DNA from: Chloroflexi bacterium HGW-Chloroflexi-6
Lineage (GTDB): Bacteria > Chloroflexota > Anaerolineae > Anaerolineales > Villigracilaceae
DNA length: 64,000 nucleotides
Assembly: GCA_002840685.1 (NCBI GenBank)
Contig: PHBU01000025.1
Location: 34,586 to 98,585, forward strand
Reading direction: 5' to 3'
A model generated the notes under the pieces. The model was not told the origin of the DNA. It did not search any database and worked only from the letters and a program-made list of their open reading frames with translations. Every line of letters begins with the position of its first letter. Position 1 is the stretch's first letter. Of this stretch, positions 35,365 to 43,016 are shown piece by piece. The position numbers and the translations under genes were made by a program.

Positions 35365-35388
35365 TCCTTTTTAATCAAAGGAGGCCGT

Positions 35389-35946
35389 ATGACACAGAAC
35401 TCATCACTTCGAGAAACTCACACCGTCCCGGTGTCCTTCCGGGAGCGCAGCGCTTCCAAGCGCATCTCGCGCCGTGACTTCATGAAAGTAGTCACGGCAG
35501 CTATCGGTGGCTTCATGGGCCTTGTAACATCCATTCCCTTGATTGGCTACATCTTGTCTCCCGCCCTTCAAAAAAACGAAAACACCAGTTGGATTGACCT
35601 TGGCCCGCTCGAAAAATACCCCATTGGCGCTACACCGTCTCCATTTGACTTTACCCAAACCAGGGTCAATGGCTGGGAGCGAACAGCCTTAAGTTATGGC
35701 GTCTTTGTAATACGTACTGACGAAAAGAGGGTACAGGTGCTTTCAAACGTCTGCACCCACCTTGGTTGCCGGGTCACCTGGCATCCAAATATCGAGCATT
35801 ACATCAGCCCTTGCCATGACGGCCATTTCGACCTGACCGGAAACATTGTCAAAGGCCCGCAGCCGCGTCCGCTGGATGAATTCACCACCAAAATCGAAAA
35901 CGGCAATTTGTTTATTCAGTTGCCGCCCAAAAAACGTGAATCGTAA
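35389..35946 (+). CDS. Rieske [2Fe-2S] protein with Tat signal
   Basis: The 185-aa protein has a twin-arginine signal (SRRDFMKVVTAAIGGFMGLV). Its Rieske domain carries both cluster-binding boxes, CTHLGC and SPCHDGHFD. It would transfer electrons on the outer face of the membrane, as in bc-type complexes, but no cytochrome b gene is present. A strong AAAGGAGG site precedes the ATG. Its partners may be the polyferredoxins or multicopper oxidases of the island. Confidence 0.92.
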   Translation: MTQNSSLRETHTVPVSFRERSASKRISRRDFMKVVTAAIGGFMGLVTSIPLIGYILSPALQKNENTSWIDLGPLEKYPIGATPSPFDFTQTRVNGWERTALSYGVFVIRTDEKRVQVLSNVCTHLGCRVTWHPNIEHYISPCHDGHFDLTGNIVKGPQPRPLDEFTTKIENGNLFIQLPPKKRES

Positions 35947-35959
35947 AAAGGAGAACATC

Positions 35960-36190
35960 ATGTCCAAAAAACACATGCTACTCATGCTGGCTTGCTGCTT
36001 AATCCCGGTGGCAGCCCTGATCGCCATTTCCGTTTTCAAGATCCCGGTTAGCGCGGTTGTCTATGGCGCACTTCTGCTGGCTTGCCCTCTATCACACATC
36101 TTAATGATGAAATTCATGGGACATGATCACCAACAACCAAATGTATCCGAACACCGCCATCCTACTGTCATTGATGTCGATGCAAAATAA
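35960..36190 (+). CDS. small DUF2933-like membrane protein
   Basis: The start at 35960 (MSKKHMLLMLACCLIPVAAL) follows AAAGGAGAA. The 76-aa protein has two helices and a His-rich tail (FMGHDHQQPNVSEHRHPTV). DUF2933 proteins have this CCLIP and ACPLSH pattern and are typical of copper resistance regions. It overlaps the start of the next gene by 11 bp. Confidence 0.83.
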   Translation: MSKKHMLLMLACCLIPVAALIAISVFKIPVSAVVYGALLLACPLSHILMMKFMGHDHQQPNVSEHRHPTVIDVDAK

Positions 36191-37268
36191 CATTCTCTCT
36201 CGCCGCGACTTTCTGAAACTTTCGGCGCTGGGCCTGGCCGGATTGGCGTTCCGTCCGTTCTCAAACCTGTCTTTGCTGACAGATTTCCCAAAATCTGAAC
36301 GCTTGGCTCGGGTTGCCACTACCCAAATGGAACTCAAGTCTGCCCCTGACGAAAATAGCGCCACCCTGCGGATGGTTTATGAAGACACCATCGTCCCGGT
36401 CTTGCAGGAAGTCGTTGGCCATAAACTGGGACGCATCAACCAGCGCTGGGTGAATACTGGCGAGGGGTATCTCTGGTCGCCTGAACTGCAGCCGGTGCGG
36501 AATAATCCCAACCCGCCGGTAGCAGTGTTTCCAATTGCCAGCGCAGGCGGTATGTGGCTTGAAATTACCATCCCTTACATCGACCTTGTCCAGGAGAACC
36601 CACCAGCCCGTTCCCCGCGCTTTAGCTACCGGGCTGGGTTGGGGCAATCCCTGCGCTATTATTACAGCCAGGTTGTCTGGGCCGATCAAATCAAGGTTGA
36701 GTCCGGGCAAACCTGGTACCGGGTTCAGGATCGCTATGGCAGTTACGGCGACATTTTTTGGGCACCTGCCGAAGCGTTTCGCCCGCTGACAGTGGATGAA
36801 ATTACCCCCATCCGCCCTGAAGCGGAAAACAAAAGCATTCGCGTTAACATTGCTTACCAGACCCTGTCCTGCTTCGAAGGGAATACAGAAGTGTACTTTG
36901 CCCGAGTCTCCACCGGGGCTTTGTTCGATGCCTGGGGAAATCAGGTTGATATCTGGAGCACCCCAATAGGTGAACATCCCATTTGGCGCAAATTGTTTGC
37001 CCTGGATTTAAGCGGCGGCGGCGCGCTCGATGGTTGGGATTTGCCGGCTGTTGGCTGGGTTTCGTTGTTTGTCGGGAGCGGTGTCGCCATCCACTCAACC
37101 TACTGGCACAATAATTATGGCGAACCTTCCTCACGCGGATGTGTGAATTGCTCCCCCGAGGATGCCAAGTGGATTTTTCGTTGGACTCAGCCGGTGGTGT
37201 CTTATGAGCCCGGCGACCTGACCGTTTCAGTGCCAGGTGGAACAATTGTCAAAGTGGTAGAAAAATAA
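36180..37268 (+). CDS. L,D-transpeptidase (YkuD) with Tat signal
   Basis: The start at 36180 (MQNNILSRRDFLKLSALGLA) sits inside the end of the previous gene and gives a twin-arginine signal. An SH3-like part precedes the YkuD domain, which has the catalytic region IHSTYWHNNYGEPSSRGCVN (His and Cys) near residues 310-335. These enzymes cross-link peptidoglycan or attach proteins to it with a Cys nucleophile. Its place in a metal operon is unusual; a copper-insensitive wall modification is one guess. Confidence 0.85.
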   Translation: MQNNILSRRDFLKLSALGLAGLAFRPFSNLSLLTDFPKSERLARVATTQMELKSAPDENSATLRMVYEDTIVPVLQEVVGHKLGRINQRWVNTGEGYLWSPELQPVRNNPNPPVAVFPIASAGGMWLEITIPYIDLVQENPPARSPRFSYRAGLGQSLRYYYSQVVWADQIKVESGQTWYRVQDRYGSYGDIFWAPAEAFRPLTVDEITPIRPEAENKSIRVNIAYQTLSCFEGNTEVYFARVSTGALFDAWGNQVDIWSTPIGEHPIWRKLFALDLSGGGALDGWDLPAVGWVSLFVGSGVAIHSTYWHNNYGEPSSRGCVNCSPEDAKWIFRWTQPVVSYEPGDLTVSVPGGTIVKVVEK

Positions 37269-37271
37269 AGA

Positions 37272-37297
37272 CAGGCTCCAGGACCGACCGGAGCCTG
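37272..37297. terminator. hairpin between convergent genes
   Basis: CAGGCTCC pairs with GGAGCCTG around a 10-nt loop and is followed by AAAAATT. It separates the convergent YkuD and multicopper oxidase genes. Confidence 0.65.
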
Positions 37298-37302
37298 AAA
37301 AA

Positions 37303-38907
37303 TTAGCTTGTCACGCGATAGTTGCGCATCATACCCGCATCCTCGTGTTCGAGATTATGACAGTGGTACAGAAACGTTCCGGCGAAATCCTCGAAGCGCA
37401 CCAATACCTTGACACTCTCGCCAGGCATGACCAACACAGTATCCTTCCAGCCTTCATCCACAAACCCGGCGCTAACCTGTTCATATTGCTTGCGGAAATT
37501 GCGGTCAATCCGCCGTTCCACCACTTGGAACTGGACGCCGTGCATGTGCATAGGGTGTGGCATCTCCATGTTCATCATGCCCATTCCGCCGCCCCCACCG
37601 CCTTCAAGATTGACAAACTCCCAGACTTCCAGATCACCCAAGCGCACAATTTCATCGTTTGCCACCGTATCCATCTCGAACACACGCCCGTTAATGGTGT
37701 GAATCATGCCCTGCATGGCCAATACGAACGAGCGCGGATTTTTGCCATTGACGGCATCCTCCATCCGATGACGTGCGATGCTCGAAAGCCGCTGCGGAAG
37801 GGATGAAACTGGCTCGCCTTTTTCACCCACACGCACGCGCAAGATGTCGAGGGGTACGCCTTTGGGCAGGGTTGAGCCGCCGCCCATCATTCCACCGCCC
37901 ATCATCCCACCCGCGCTGCCTCCTCCATCAAACGCCAGGCTGACCAGCTTGGCGTCGTTTCGAGTGCTGAAATCCATCCACAACTCGACACGCTCACCAG
38001 GGGCAAGCATCACATAATCACGCGTTACCGGCGCTTCGAGCAGGCCACCATCCGTGGCAATGACCGTTAACGGCGTGCCATCCTGCCAAGCAAGTTTATA
38101 GATACGCGAGTTTGAGCCATTGAGCAGGCGCAGGCGGTAGGCGCTAGCTTTTACATCCAGGATCGTATCTGGCTTGCCATTCACTAAAATCGTGTCGCCC
38201 AGAAAGCCAGTCATCTGATCCATCATGCCATTGACCATGTAAACCATGCGATTGACGGCGTCAAACAACCTGTCCTGAATCACCAACGGCAGGTCATATT
38301 CGCCAGACGGCAAACCAAGCGCATTTTCCTCATCATCACTGACAATAAACAACCCGGCCAAGCCATAGTATGCTTGCTGACCAGTTAATTGATGCGGGTG
38401 CGGATGAAACCAGTACATCCCGGCGCGGTTTTGCACGGTAAAGTCGTAGTCGAAAGTTTTGCCAGGCGCGATTGCATAACGTGGATGGCCATCCATTTCT
38501 TCAGGGATGTGCAATCCGTGCCAGTGGATGATGGTTGGGTCGGGCAATTCGTTTTTCAACTTGACCTGGATACGCTGGCCGCGCTTGACCCGGAAAATGG
38601 GTCCAAGATAGGAGCCATCCAGCACCTGGAGTGACTCTGCCGCACCTTCGCGCACCGACGCCTGGTAGCGCCAAACCGGCGTCTCTGCCCCTGAAAGAAT
38701 TGGGACAGTGGTGCGTGCAGCGGTCAGGTCAACGATCAAGGCGGGGGAGGTAGGCGAAGGCGTGATTCCAGGCGTTGAAACGGCGACGCCGGCTTGCGGG
38801 TCGGAGGCTGCGGGCAGGGTCACGCCACAAGCGCTCAGCGCTGCTGTCCCTGCGCCCAACCCCATCAGTTTCAGGAAATCCCGGCGGGAGAGCGTTTTAA
38901 TTGCCAC
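37303..38907 (-). CDS. multicopper oxidase with Tat signal (CotA/bilirubin-oxidase-like)
   Basis: The GTG start at 38907 gives a twin-arginine signal (LSRRDFLKLMGLGAGTAALS). Three cupredoxin domains carry the ligand motifs IIHWHGLHIPEEMDG, YWFHPHPHQLTGQ, HPMHMHGVQFQV and FLYHCHNLEHEDAGMM. A Met/Gly loop (GGMMGGGMMGGGS) resembles the Met-rich region of CueO that binds extra copper. At 534 aa it is full length. The gene overlaps the end of a 34-aa peptide gene by 11 bp and lies downstream of operator copy 8. Confidence 0.95.
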   Translation of the reverse strand: MAIKTLSRRDFLKLMGLGAGTAALSACGVTLPAASDPQAGVAVSTPGITPSPTSPALIVDLTAARTTVPILSGAETPVWRYQASVREGAAESLQVLDGSYLGPIFRVKRGQRIQVKLKNELPDPTIIHWHGLHIPEEMDGHPRYAIAPGKTFDYDFTVQNRAGMYWFHPHPHQLTGQQAYYGLAGLFIVSDDEENALGLPSGEYDLPLVIQDRLFDAVNRMVYMVNGMMDQMTGFLGDTILVNGKPDTILDVKASAYRLRLLNGSNSRIYKLAWQDGTPLTVIATDGGLLEAPVTRDYVMLAPGERVELWMDFSTRNDAKLVSLAFDGGGSAGGMMGGGMMGGGSTLPKGVPLDILRVRVGEKGEPVSSLPQRLSSIARHRMEDAVNGKNPRSFVLAMQGMIHTINGRVFEMDTVANDEIVRLGDLEVWEFVNLEGGGGGGMGMMNMEMPHPMHMHGVQFQVVERRIDRNFRKQYEQVSAGFVDEGWKDTVLVMPGESVKVLVRFEDFAGTFLYHCHNLEHEDAGMMRNYRVTS

Positions 38908-39001
38908 TTCGGCTTTTCCCGAATTTACCCGCCGACATCAGTATCAAGACAACCGAAAGCGCAATTAGCGCAAGCACAATAAGCAAACCAAAACCCATCA
39001 T
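38897..39001 (-). CDS. 34-aa single-helix membrane peptide
   Basis: The peptide MMGFGLLIVLALIALSVVLI continues LMSAGKFGKSRSGN. A good Shine-Dalgarno (AAAGGAG) lies 9 bp upstream of the first ATG at 39001. Its stop overlaps the GTG start of the multicopper oxidase, which suggests translational coupling. Its function is unknown; it may be a membrane partner or leader of the oxidase. Confidence 0.7.
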   Translation of the reverse strand: MMGFGLLIVLALIALSVVLILMSAGKFGKSRSGN

Positions 39002-39093
39002 GGTGAAAATCTCCTTTCGAGATTGAATAATTTTAGTATATCGATTGCATGTAAAGTGATGATAAAGGTCTGGGCAAGATCAAATAAAGAAAA

Positions 39094-39113
39094 CGCCCTG
39101 CCTCAGCAGGGCG
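39094..39113 (-). terminator. terminator of the 39309 YHS gene
   Basis: On the minus strand CGCCCTGC pairs with GCAGGGCG around TGAG, followed by TTTTC. Confidence 0.75.
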
Positions 39114-39117
39114 GCAG

Positions 39118-39309
39118 TTAATCACTGTCCAGAGGGTGTTCGACCTTGCCCGCCATAAAATCGTCGGGGGCTTGCTCAAAGGCCCGCAAGCAGGCCTTCG
39201 TGCAAAAATACACTCGTTCGCCGCGATATTCGGCGCTGGGGTATTTGGCAGGGTCCTTTATCACACCATCGCAGGCGGTCTTGTATTCTGGGGTTGCTGC
39301 TTCAGTCAT
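39118..39309 (-). CDS. YHS-like metal-binding peptide, 63 aa
   Basis: The start at 39309 (MTEAATPEYKTACDGVIKDP) gives a peptide with ACDGVIKDP and YFCTKACLRAFEQAPDDF. The spacing and FCxxxC match YHS domains, with a shifted first Cys. It overlaps the preceding gene stop by 8 bp and is followed by a terminator. Confidence 0.83.
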   Translation of the reverse strand: MTEAATPEYKTACDGVIKDPAKYPSAEYRGERVYFCTKACLRAFEQAPDDFMAGKVEHPLDSD

Positions 39310-39538
39310 TTTTATCATCCTTATCCGTATTACGAATTTCGCCCCACACCCAAAACACAATCGCCGAAACCGATAACCCCATCAGCAACGCAATCCAGAA
39401 TGGATCTGGTTTGACGCCGAACAGAGACTCTCCAAAAAGTAAGAAGAGCAGTACGCCGATCAGGAAAGCCAGGATATAGGCAATGCCTGACAGTTCAAAG
39501 CTCTGGCTAACGGGGAGATGACGATTGTTTTTTCGCAT
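39302..39538 (-). CDS. small two-helix membrane protein
   Basis: The start at 39538 (MRKNNRHLPVSQSFELSGIA) gives 78 aa with two helices (YILAFLIGVLLFLLFG and FWIALLMGLSVSAIVFWVWG). No family is recognised. It is first downstream of operator copy 8 and overlaps the YHS gene, so the two are probably co-translated. Confidence 0.65.
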   Translation of the reverse strand: MRKNNRHLPVSQSFELSGIAYILAFLIGVLLFLLFGESLFGVKPDPFWIALLMGLSVSAIVFWVWGEIRNTDKDDKND

Positions 39539-39604
39539 GAGGCAACTCAGCCTCAATTTTATGGCTTTCCTGCCTATCCCGAAACCGCCAAATCGCCCAA
39601 CTTG

Positions 39605-39626
39605 ATATAGGCCATTTTGCCTATAG
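39605..39626. promoter_or_regulatory. island operator copy 8
   Basis: ATATAGGC (39605-39612), CATTTT, GCCTATAG (39619-39626). A CGCCAA variant of the ATGGCG box lies at 39586-39591 toward the 39538 gene. Confidence 0.78.
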
Positions 39627-39630
39627 AAAA

Positions 39631-39651
39631 CGCCCGGTGTGACACCGGGCG
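39631..39651 (-). terminator. terminator of the 39857 YHS gene
   Basis: CGCCCGGTGT pairs perfectly with ACACCGGGCG; on the minus strand it is followed by TTTTC and sits directly before operator copy 8. Confidence 0.8.
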
Positions 39652-39656
39652 CATCC

Positions 39657-39857
39657 CTATCCTGCTTCAACCTTTATATACTTTTGCGGCTCACGTTGAA
39701 ATAGCTGCTTACACACCTCAGAGCAAAAATGGTATTCCTGGCCTTGAAAGACCCATTGCACAGGTGGTTGATTGGTATCTACTTTCATCCCGCAAACCGG
39801 ATCAATCGAAAATGGATTGCCTGGCTTATGGTTTGGCCGCATGTTGAATCCGCTCAT
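39657..39857 (-). CDS. YHS-domain peptide, 66 aa
   Basis: The peptide contains SIDPVCGMKVDTNQPP and YHFCSEVCKQLFQREPQKY, a canonical YHS domain with the VCGM Cys and the FCxxxC pair. An inner ATG at codon 6 is an alternative start. The ATG overlaps the stop of the frameshifted YHS gene upstream. Confidence 0.88.
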   Translation of the reverse strand: MSGFNMRPNHKPGNPFSIDPVCGMKVDTNQPPVQWVFQGQEYHFCSEVCKQLFQREPQKYIKVEAG

Positions 39858-40027
39858 GGTTTTTGTTTTCCTTCATCAATCTGGATATATTTTCTGGGTT
39901 GAGCATAAACATTTTCTGGCAGGCAAGATCGCAGAAACAGTAGATCTTGCCCTGATATTCATATTTGTTTGACCGAGGCGGTTTATGTTTCAACATCCAT
40001 GCCGCAAAACAAATCTTTTATCATCAT
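39854..40027 (-). pseudogene. YHS-domain peptide with two single-base frameshifts
   Basis: From ATG 40027 the frame reads MMIKDLFCGMDVET, then shifts in a GAAACAT run to PPRSNKYEYQGKIYCFCDLA and CQKMFMLNPE. It shifts again in an AAAA run to YIQIDEGKQKP with a stop at 39854 that overlaps the next ATG. Both breaks fall at short A runs, so sequencing error is as likely as decay. Confidence 0.7.
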
Positions 40028-40046
40028 CCTGTTCTCCCTGAAGTAT

Positions 40047-40331
40047 TTATCTTTTTCCAGCGGGGGCACCGCAAAAGGCGCAATATTGTGTTCCGGTTGT
40101 CATCGTCTGCCCACAATAGGCGCAGGATTGTATTTTTGCAGATTGTACTCGAAGCGCCTGCCCACATTGCGGACACCAGCCAAACGCTGGCGATATCGCT
40201 GTTTTGCATTGTGGACAAACCGCCTGCGGACCAGCCTGACTTGCTACCGTTTGGGGTGCGCTCACGGTTTCTGCAACCAGCATTCCTGCCAGCGCCGGGA
40301 TGAGTAAATTGCCAAAATTTCTGCCACACAT
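40047..40331 (-). CDS. double zinc-ribbon protein
   Basis: The start at 40331 (MCGRNFGNLLIPALAGMLVA) gives 94 aa with a short hydrophobic N-terminus. Two zinc ribbons follow: CPQCKTAISPAFGWCPQC and CAYCGQTMTTGTQYCAFC. The function is unknown. It lies 20 bp upstream of the frameshifted YHS gene and may be driven by operator copy 9 in the divergent direction. Confidence 0.75.
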   Translation of the reverse strand: MCGRNFGNLLIPALAGMLVAETVSAPQTVASQAGPQAVCPQCKTAISPAFGWCPQCGQALRVQSAKIQSCAYCGQTMTTGTQYCAFCGAPAGKR

Positions 40332-40400
40332 AGGATTCTCCTTGAGACGATATAATCCTAACACAGGCATGTAAAGATTCCTTAAAGAACGGCCAAGTTT

Positions 40401-40422
40401 TTATAGGCATTTCTGCCTGTTT
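40401..40422. promoter_or_regulatory. island operator copy 9
   Basis: TTATAGGC (40401-40408), ATTTCT, GCCTGTTT (40415-40422), with ATGGCG at 40436-40441 toward the plus-strand gene at 40490. It lies between divergent genes. Confidence 0.75.
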
Positions 40423-40489
40423 TTTTTTACGCTACATGGCGCATGACAGCCCACCTGGAAAAAGTTACTATCCATAAAAAGGATAACTC

Positions 40490-40969
40490 ATGCCCCCAAT
40501 TAAACGCATTCTCCTGCCTTTCGGCGCACTCCTACTCGGTTCTGCTTTTATTGCCACTTTCTATATCGGTATCCTTACCTGGGCGCAGGGCTGGGAATAC
40601 GCCGCCAGTCAACTTTCCCGTGACCGTTGGTATGTTCTGCCCATCATTATTGGCTTTGGTATCCAGGCAGCTCTATATATCATCCTACGCTTCCGGCTGT
40701 TTGTCCCGGTGACAACCACCGGGCCGGGAGGGGCGATGATGGGAACCAGTGGGGCTACCTCCGCTACGGCAATGGTGGCCTGTTGTATTCATCATGTTAC
40801 TGACGTGCTGCCTATCCTGGGCATCAGTGCCGCCGCCAGTTTTCTCACCCGCTATCAGCGTCCCTTCATGCTCGTCGGTCTGGCTATGAATATTGTCGGC
40901 ATTATCGTCATGCTCGTCATCCTCTACCGTGAACGACAAAAACTACAACCCGCTTTGGAGATGAAATGA
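40490..40969 (+). CDS. membrane protein with ACCIHH motif
   Basis: The 159-aa protein has four helices (about 8-30, 48-68, 95-120, 125-148). The motif MVACCIHHVTDVLP falls at the start of the third helix, an unusual Cys-Cys-x-His-His inside or next to the membrane that could bind a soft metal. A GPGGAMMGTSGATSATA loop precedes it. No characterised family is recognised. It overlaps the next lipoprotein gene (ATGA). Confidence 0.75.
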   Translation: MPPIKRILLPFGALLLGSAFIATFYIGILTWAQGWEYAASQLSRDRWYVLPIIIGFGIQAALYIILRFRLFVPVTTTGPGGAMMGTSGATSATAMVACCIHHVTDVLPILGISAAASFLTRYQRPFMLVGLAMNIVGIIVMLVILYRERQKLQPALEMK

Positions 40970-41538
40970 AGTATTTTCTCTCGCCCCTGCTTTTGGTTTT
41001 GGCCCTGATTATTTCTGCCTGCTCCAGCCTTTTCCAAGCGGAACAAACCCCAACGCCACCTGCTTCCTTTTCGACTGCCACGCTCCTCCCTCCAACGATT
41101 GTCCCCACCCGCATCAATACGCCTATTATCACGCCTACACCCACCGACGATCCTGACACACTGGCGCTGCTCTTTCCCAATCAGGGCGGCGCAAGTGAAT
41201 TGACCCGCATTGACAACCAGGGCATGGTTGTTGTAGAAGTGACCCCGCTCAATCTTGGTAAGCCCGCCGACAATCTCGAATTTGAGGTTTCACTAAACAC
41301 TCACTCTGTAGACTTGAGCATGGATTTGGCCTACCTTGCCACCCTGACCACTGATACTGGCATCATCATTCAAGCCACCCTTTGGGATGCCCCGCGTGGT
41401 GGACATCACGTTGGTGGCAAATTGTTTTTTCCAATTGTGACAGACGGCGCACGCTTATTGGATGGCGCAACCAAGCTCATCCTGCAAATCCGCGATGTGG
41501 ATGTCCCCGTGCGCACGTTTGAATGGGAGTTGAAATAA
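40966..41538 (+). CDS. lipoprotein of an island-specific paralogous family, copy 2
   Basis: The 190-aa protein has lipobox ISAC, a Thr/Pro-rich linker (about 25-65) and the same C-terminal domain as the 34918 protein: VEVTPLNLGKPADNLEFEV, MDLAYLATLTTDTGI and WDAPRGGHHVGGKLFFP. The GGHH motif and conserved acidic residues suggest a metal site. It is translationally coupled to the ACCIHH membrane protein, so the two may form a membrane-surface pair. Confidence 0.8.
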   Translation: MKYFLSPLLLVLALIISACSSLFQAEQTPTPPASFSTATLLPPTIVPTRINTPIITPTPTDDPDTLALLFPNQGGASELTRIDNQGMVVVEVTPLNLGKPADNLEFEVSLNTHSVDLSMDLAYLATLTTDTGIIIQATLWDAPRGGHHVGGKLFFPIVTDGARLLDGATKLILQIRDVDVPVRTFEWELK

Positions 41539-41629
41539 TCGAATTTGAATAAATAGGCTGTGAGTTTCGTCACTTTCACATGACTTGTCCATCGGATACA
41601 ATCTCCAAAATCCTTGTTTTGGAGTGTCG

Positions 41630-42703
41630 ATGAAACAACGTTTCTACCCATTTATGCAAGCTCTGCTTGCTGCTGTCTTGTTTGGCGCATCTGCCCCACT
41701 TGCCAAAATCCTGCTCGGTGAGATGGATGCCATTCCGATGGCCGGGTTTCTCTATCTCGGCAGCGGGGCAGGAGCGCTATTTTTGCTTTTGCTTGAGCAC
41801 CTGCGCCATAATGGGCAAAGTGTGGAGGCTCACCTGACCCGCGCTGAGATTCCCTGGTTGATGGGAGCCATGTTGGCAGGGGGCGTGGCCGCGCCAATTG
41901 TCCTACTGTACGGGTTACAGTCTACGCCCGCTTCCACCGCCTCGCTTTTGCTCAATTTCGAGAGCGTTGCCACCACCCTGATCGCCGTCCTGGCATTCAA
42001 AGAAGCCGTAGATCGGCGCATCTGGTGGGCCATTGGGCTGATTACGCTGGCGAGCATCCTACTTTCGTGGAATACCAGCGGCAGTTGGGGAATCTCGCTT
42101 GGAGCGCTCGGTATTATGACGGCTTGCTTTCTGTGGGGTCTGGATAACAACTTCACCCGGCACATCTCGGCTAAAAACCCGCTGATAATCGTGGCGGTTA
42201 AGGGGTTAGGAGCCGGGACATTCTCCCTGATGCTCAGCCTGGCTTTGGGAAAAGCACTGCCTGCGCTTCTTCCCGCGCTTCTGACGATGGTGCTGGGCGC
42301 ATTCAGTTATGGTCTGAGTATTTACCTGTTCATCCTGGCCATGCGCAGCCTCGGCTCGGCGCGCACCAGCGCCCTTTTCGGCAGCGCACCCTTTGTTGGC
42401 ACATTGCTTTCCGTCATACTGTTGAAGGAAATACCCCTGGGATTGTTCTGGCTTTCCATGCCCATCATGGCGATTGGCGCCTGGTTGATGTTAAGTGAGA
42501 ACCATGACCATCATCATATTCACGAACCAGCCGAACATATCCACAAACACGCGCACCCGGACGAACACCATGACCACCCGCATCTGGAAAATGCTCCGCT
42601 GATGAACGGCTGCCATGCCCATCCACATCAGCACGAGGTGTTGGCACATGATCATCCACATACGCCAGATTTGCACCATCGACACACCCACGAAATCGGA
42701 TAA
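41630..42703 (+). CDS. DMT (EamA) transporter with histidine-rich tail
   Basis: The start at 41630 (MKQRFYPFMQALLAAVLFGA) gives ten helices in two EamA repeats. The last ~70 residues form a cytoplasmic tail with more than 20 His in HDHHHIHEPAEHIHKHAH, DEHHDHPH and HAHPHQHEVLAHDHPH. EamA proteins export metabolites; the tail suggests metal ions (Ni, Co, Zn or Cu) as substrate or regulator. A strong terminator follows directly. Confidence 0.88.
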   Translation: MKQRFYPFMQALLAAVLFGASAPLAKILLGEMDAIPMAGFLYLGSGAGALFLLLLEHLRHNGQSVEAHLTRAEIPWLMGAMLAGGVAAPIVLLYGLQSTPASTASLLLNFESVATTLIAVLAFKEAVDRRIWWAIGLITLASILLSWNTSGSWGISLGALGIMTACFLWGLDNNFTRHISAKNPLIIVAVKGLGAGTFSLMLSLALGKALPALLPALLTMVLGAFSYGLSIYLFILAMRSLGSARTSALFGSAPFVGTLLSVILLKEIPLGLFWLSMPIMAIGAWLMLSENHDHHHIHEPAEHIHKHAHPDEHHDHPHLENAPLMNGCHAHPHQHEVLAHDHPHTPDLHHRHTHEIG

Positions 42704-42706
42704 AAC

Positions 42707-42737
42707 AAAACCGGGAGTTATCTCCCGGTTTTGTTTT
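42707..42737 (+). terminator. terminator of the DMT transporter gene
   Basis: AAAACCGGGAG pairs perfectly with CTCCCGGTTTT around TTAT, followed by GTTTT. Confidence 0.88.
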
Positions 42738-43016
42738 AAGTTAGCTTGGCAGTAAGTAAATCACCCGTTTAATTCCACCATATCCTGACGTCTACCAGTA
42801 TTTTGACAGTTACAACAAGTTCGTCCGATTTTGGAAAATTGTGCCCACAGCTCATTGTTTACGTTATTTGCCATGACAATAGCTGACATCGGACTTTCGT
42901 CATAAGCCAAATTGCTTACTATAAGATACGCTTTTTGGCGCTGTAAGCGCAGGTGGAATGGTAATAAGATAGTTTTTGTAATAATAAAAACATTCACCCA
43001 CAAGGAGTTTCTTATA

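Noticed and set aside
42761..42889. Possible 37-42-aa peptide with CCNC on the minus strand
   Set aside because: No clear ribosome site and no neighbour coupling; the Cys motif alone is too little to call a gene.
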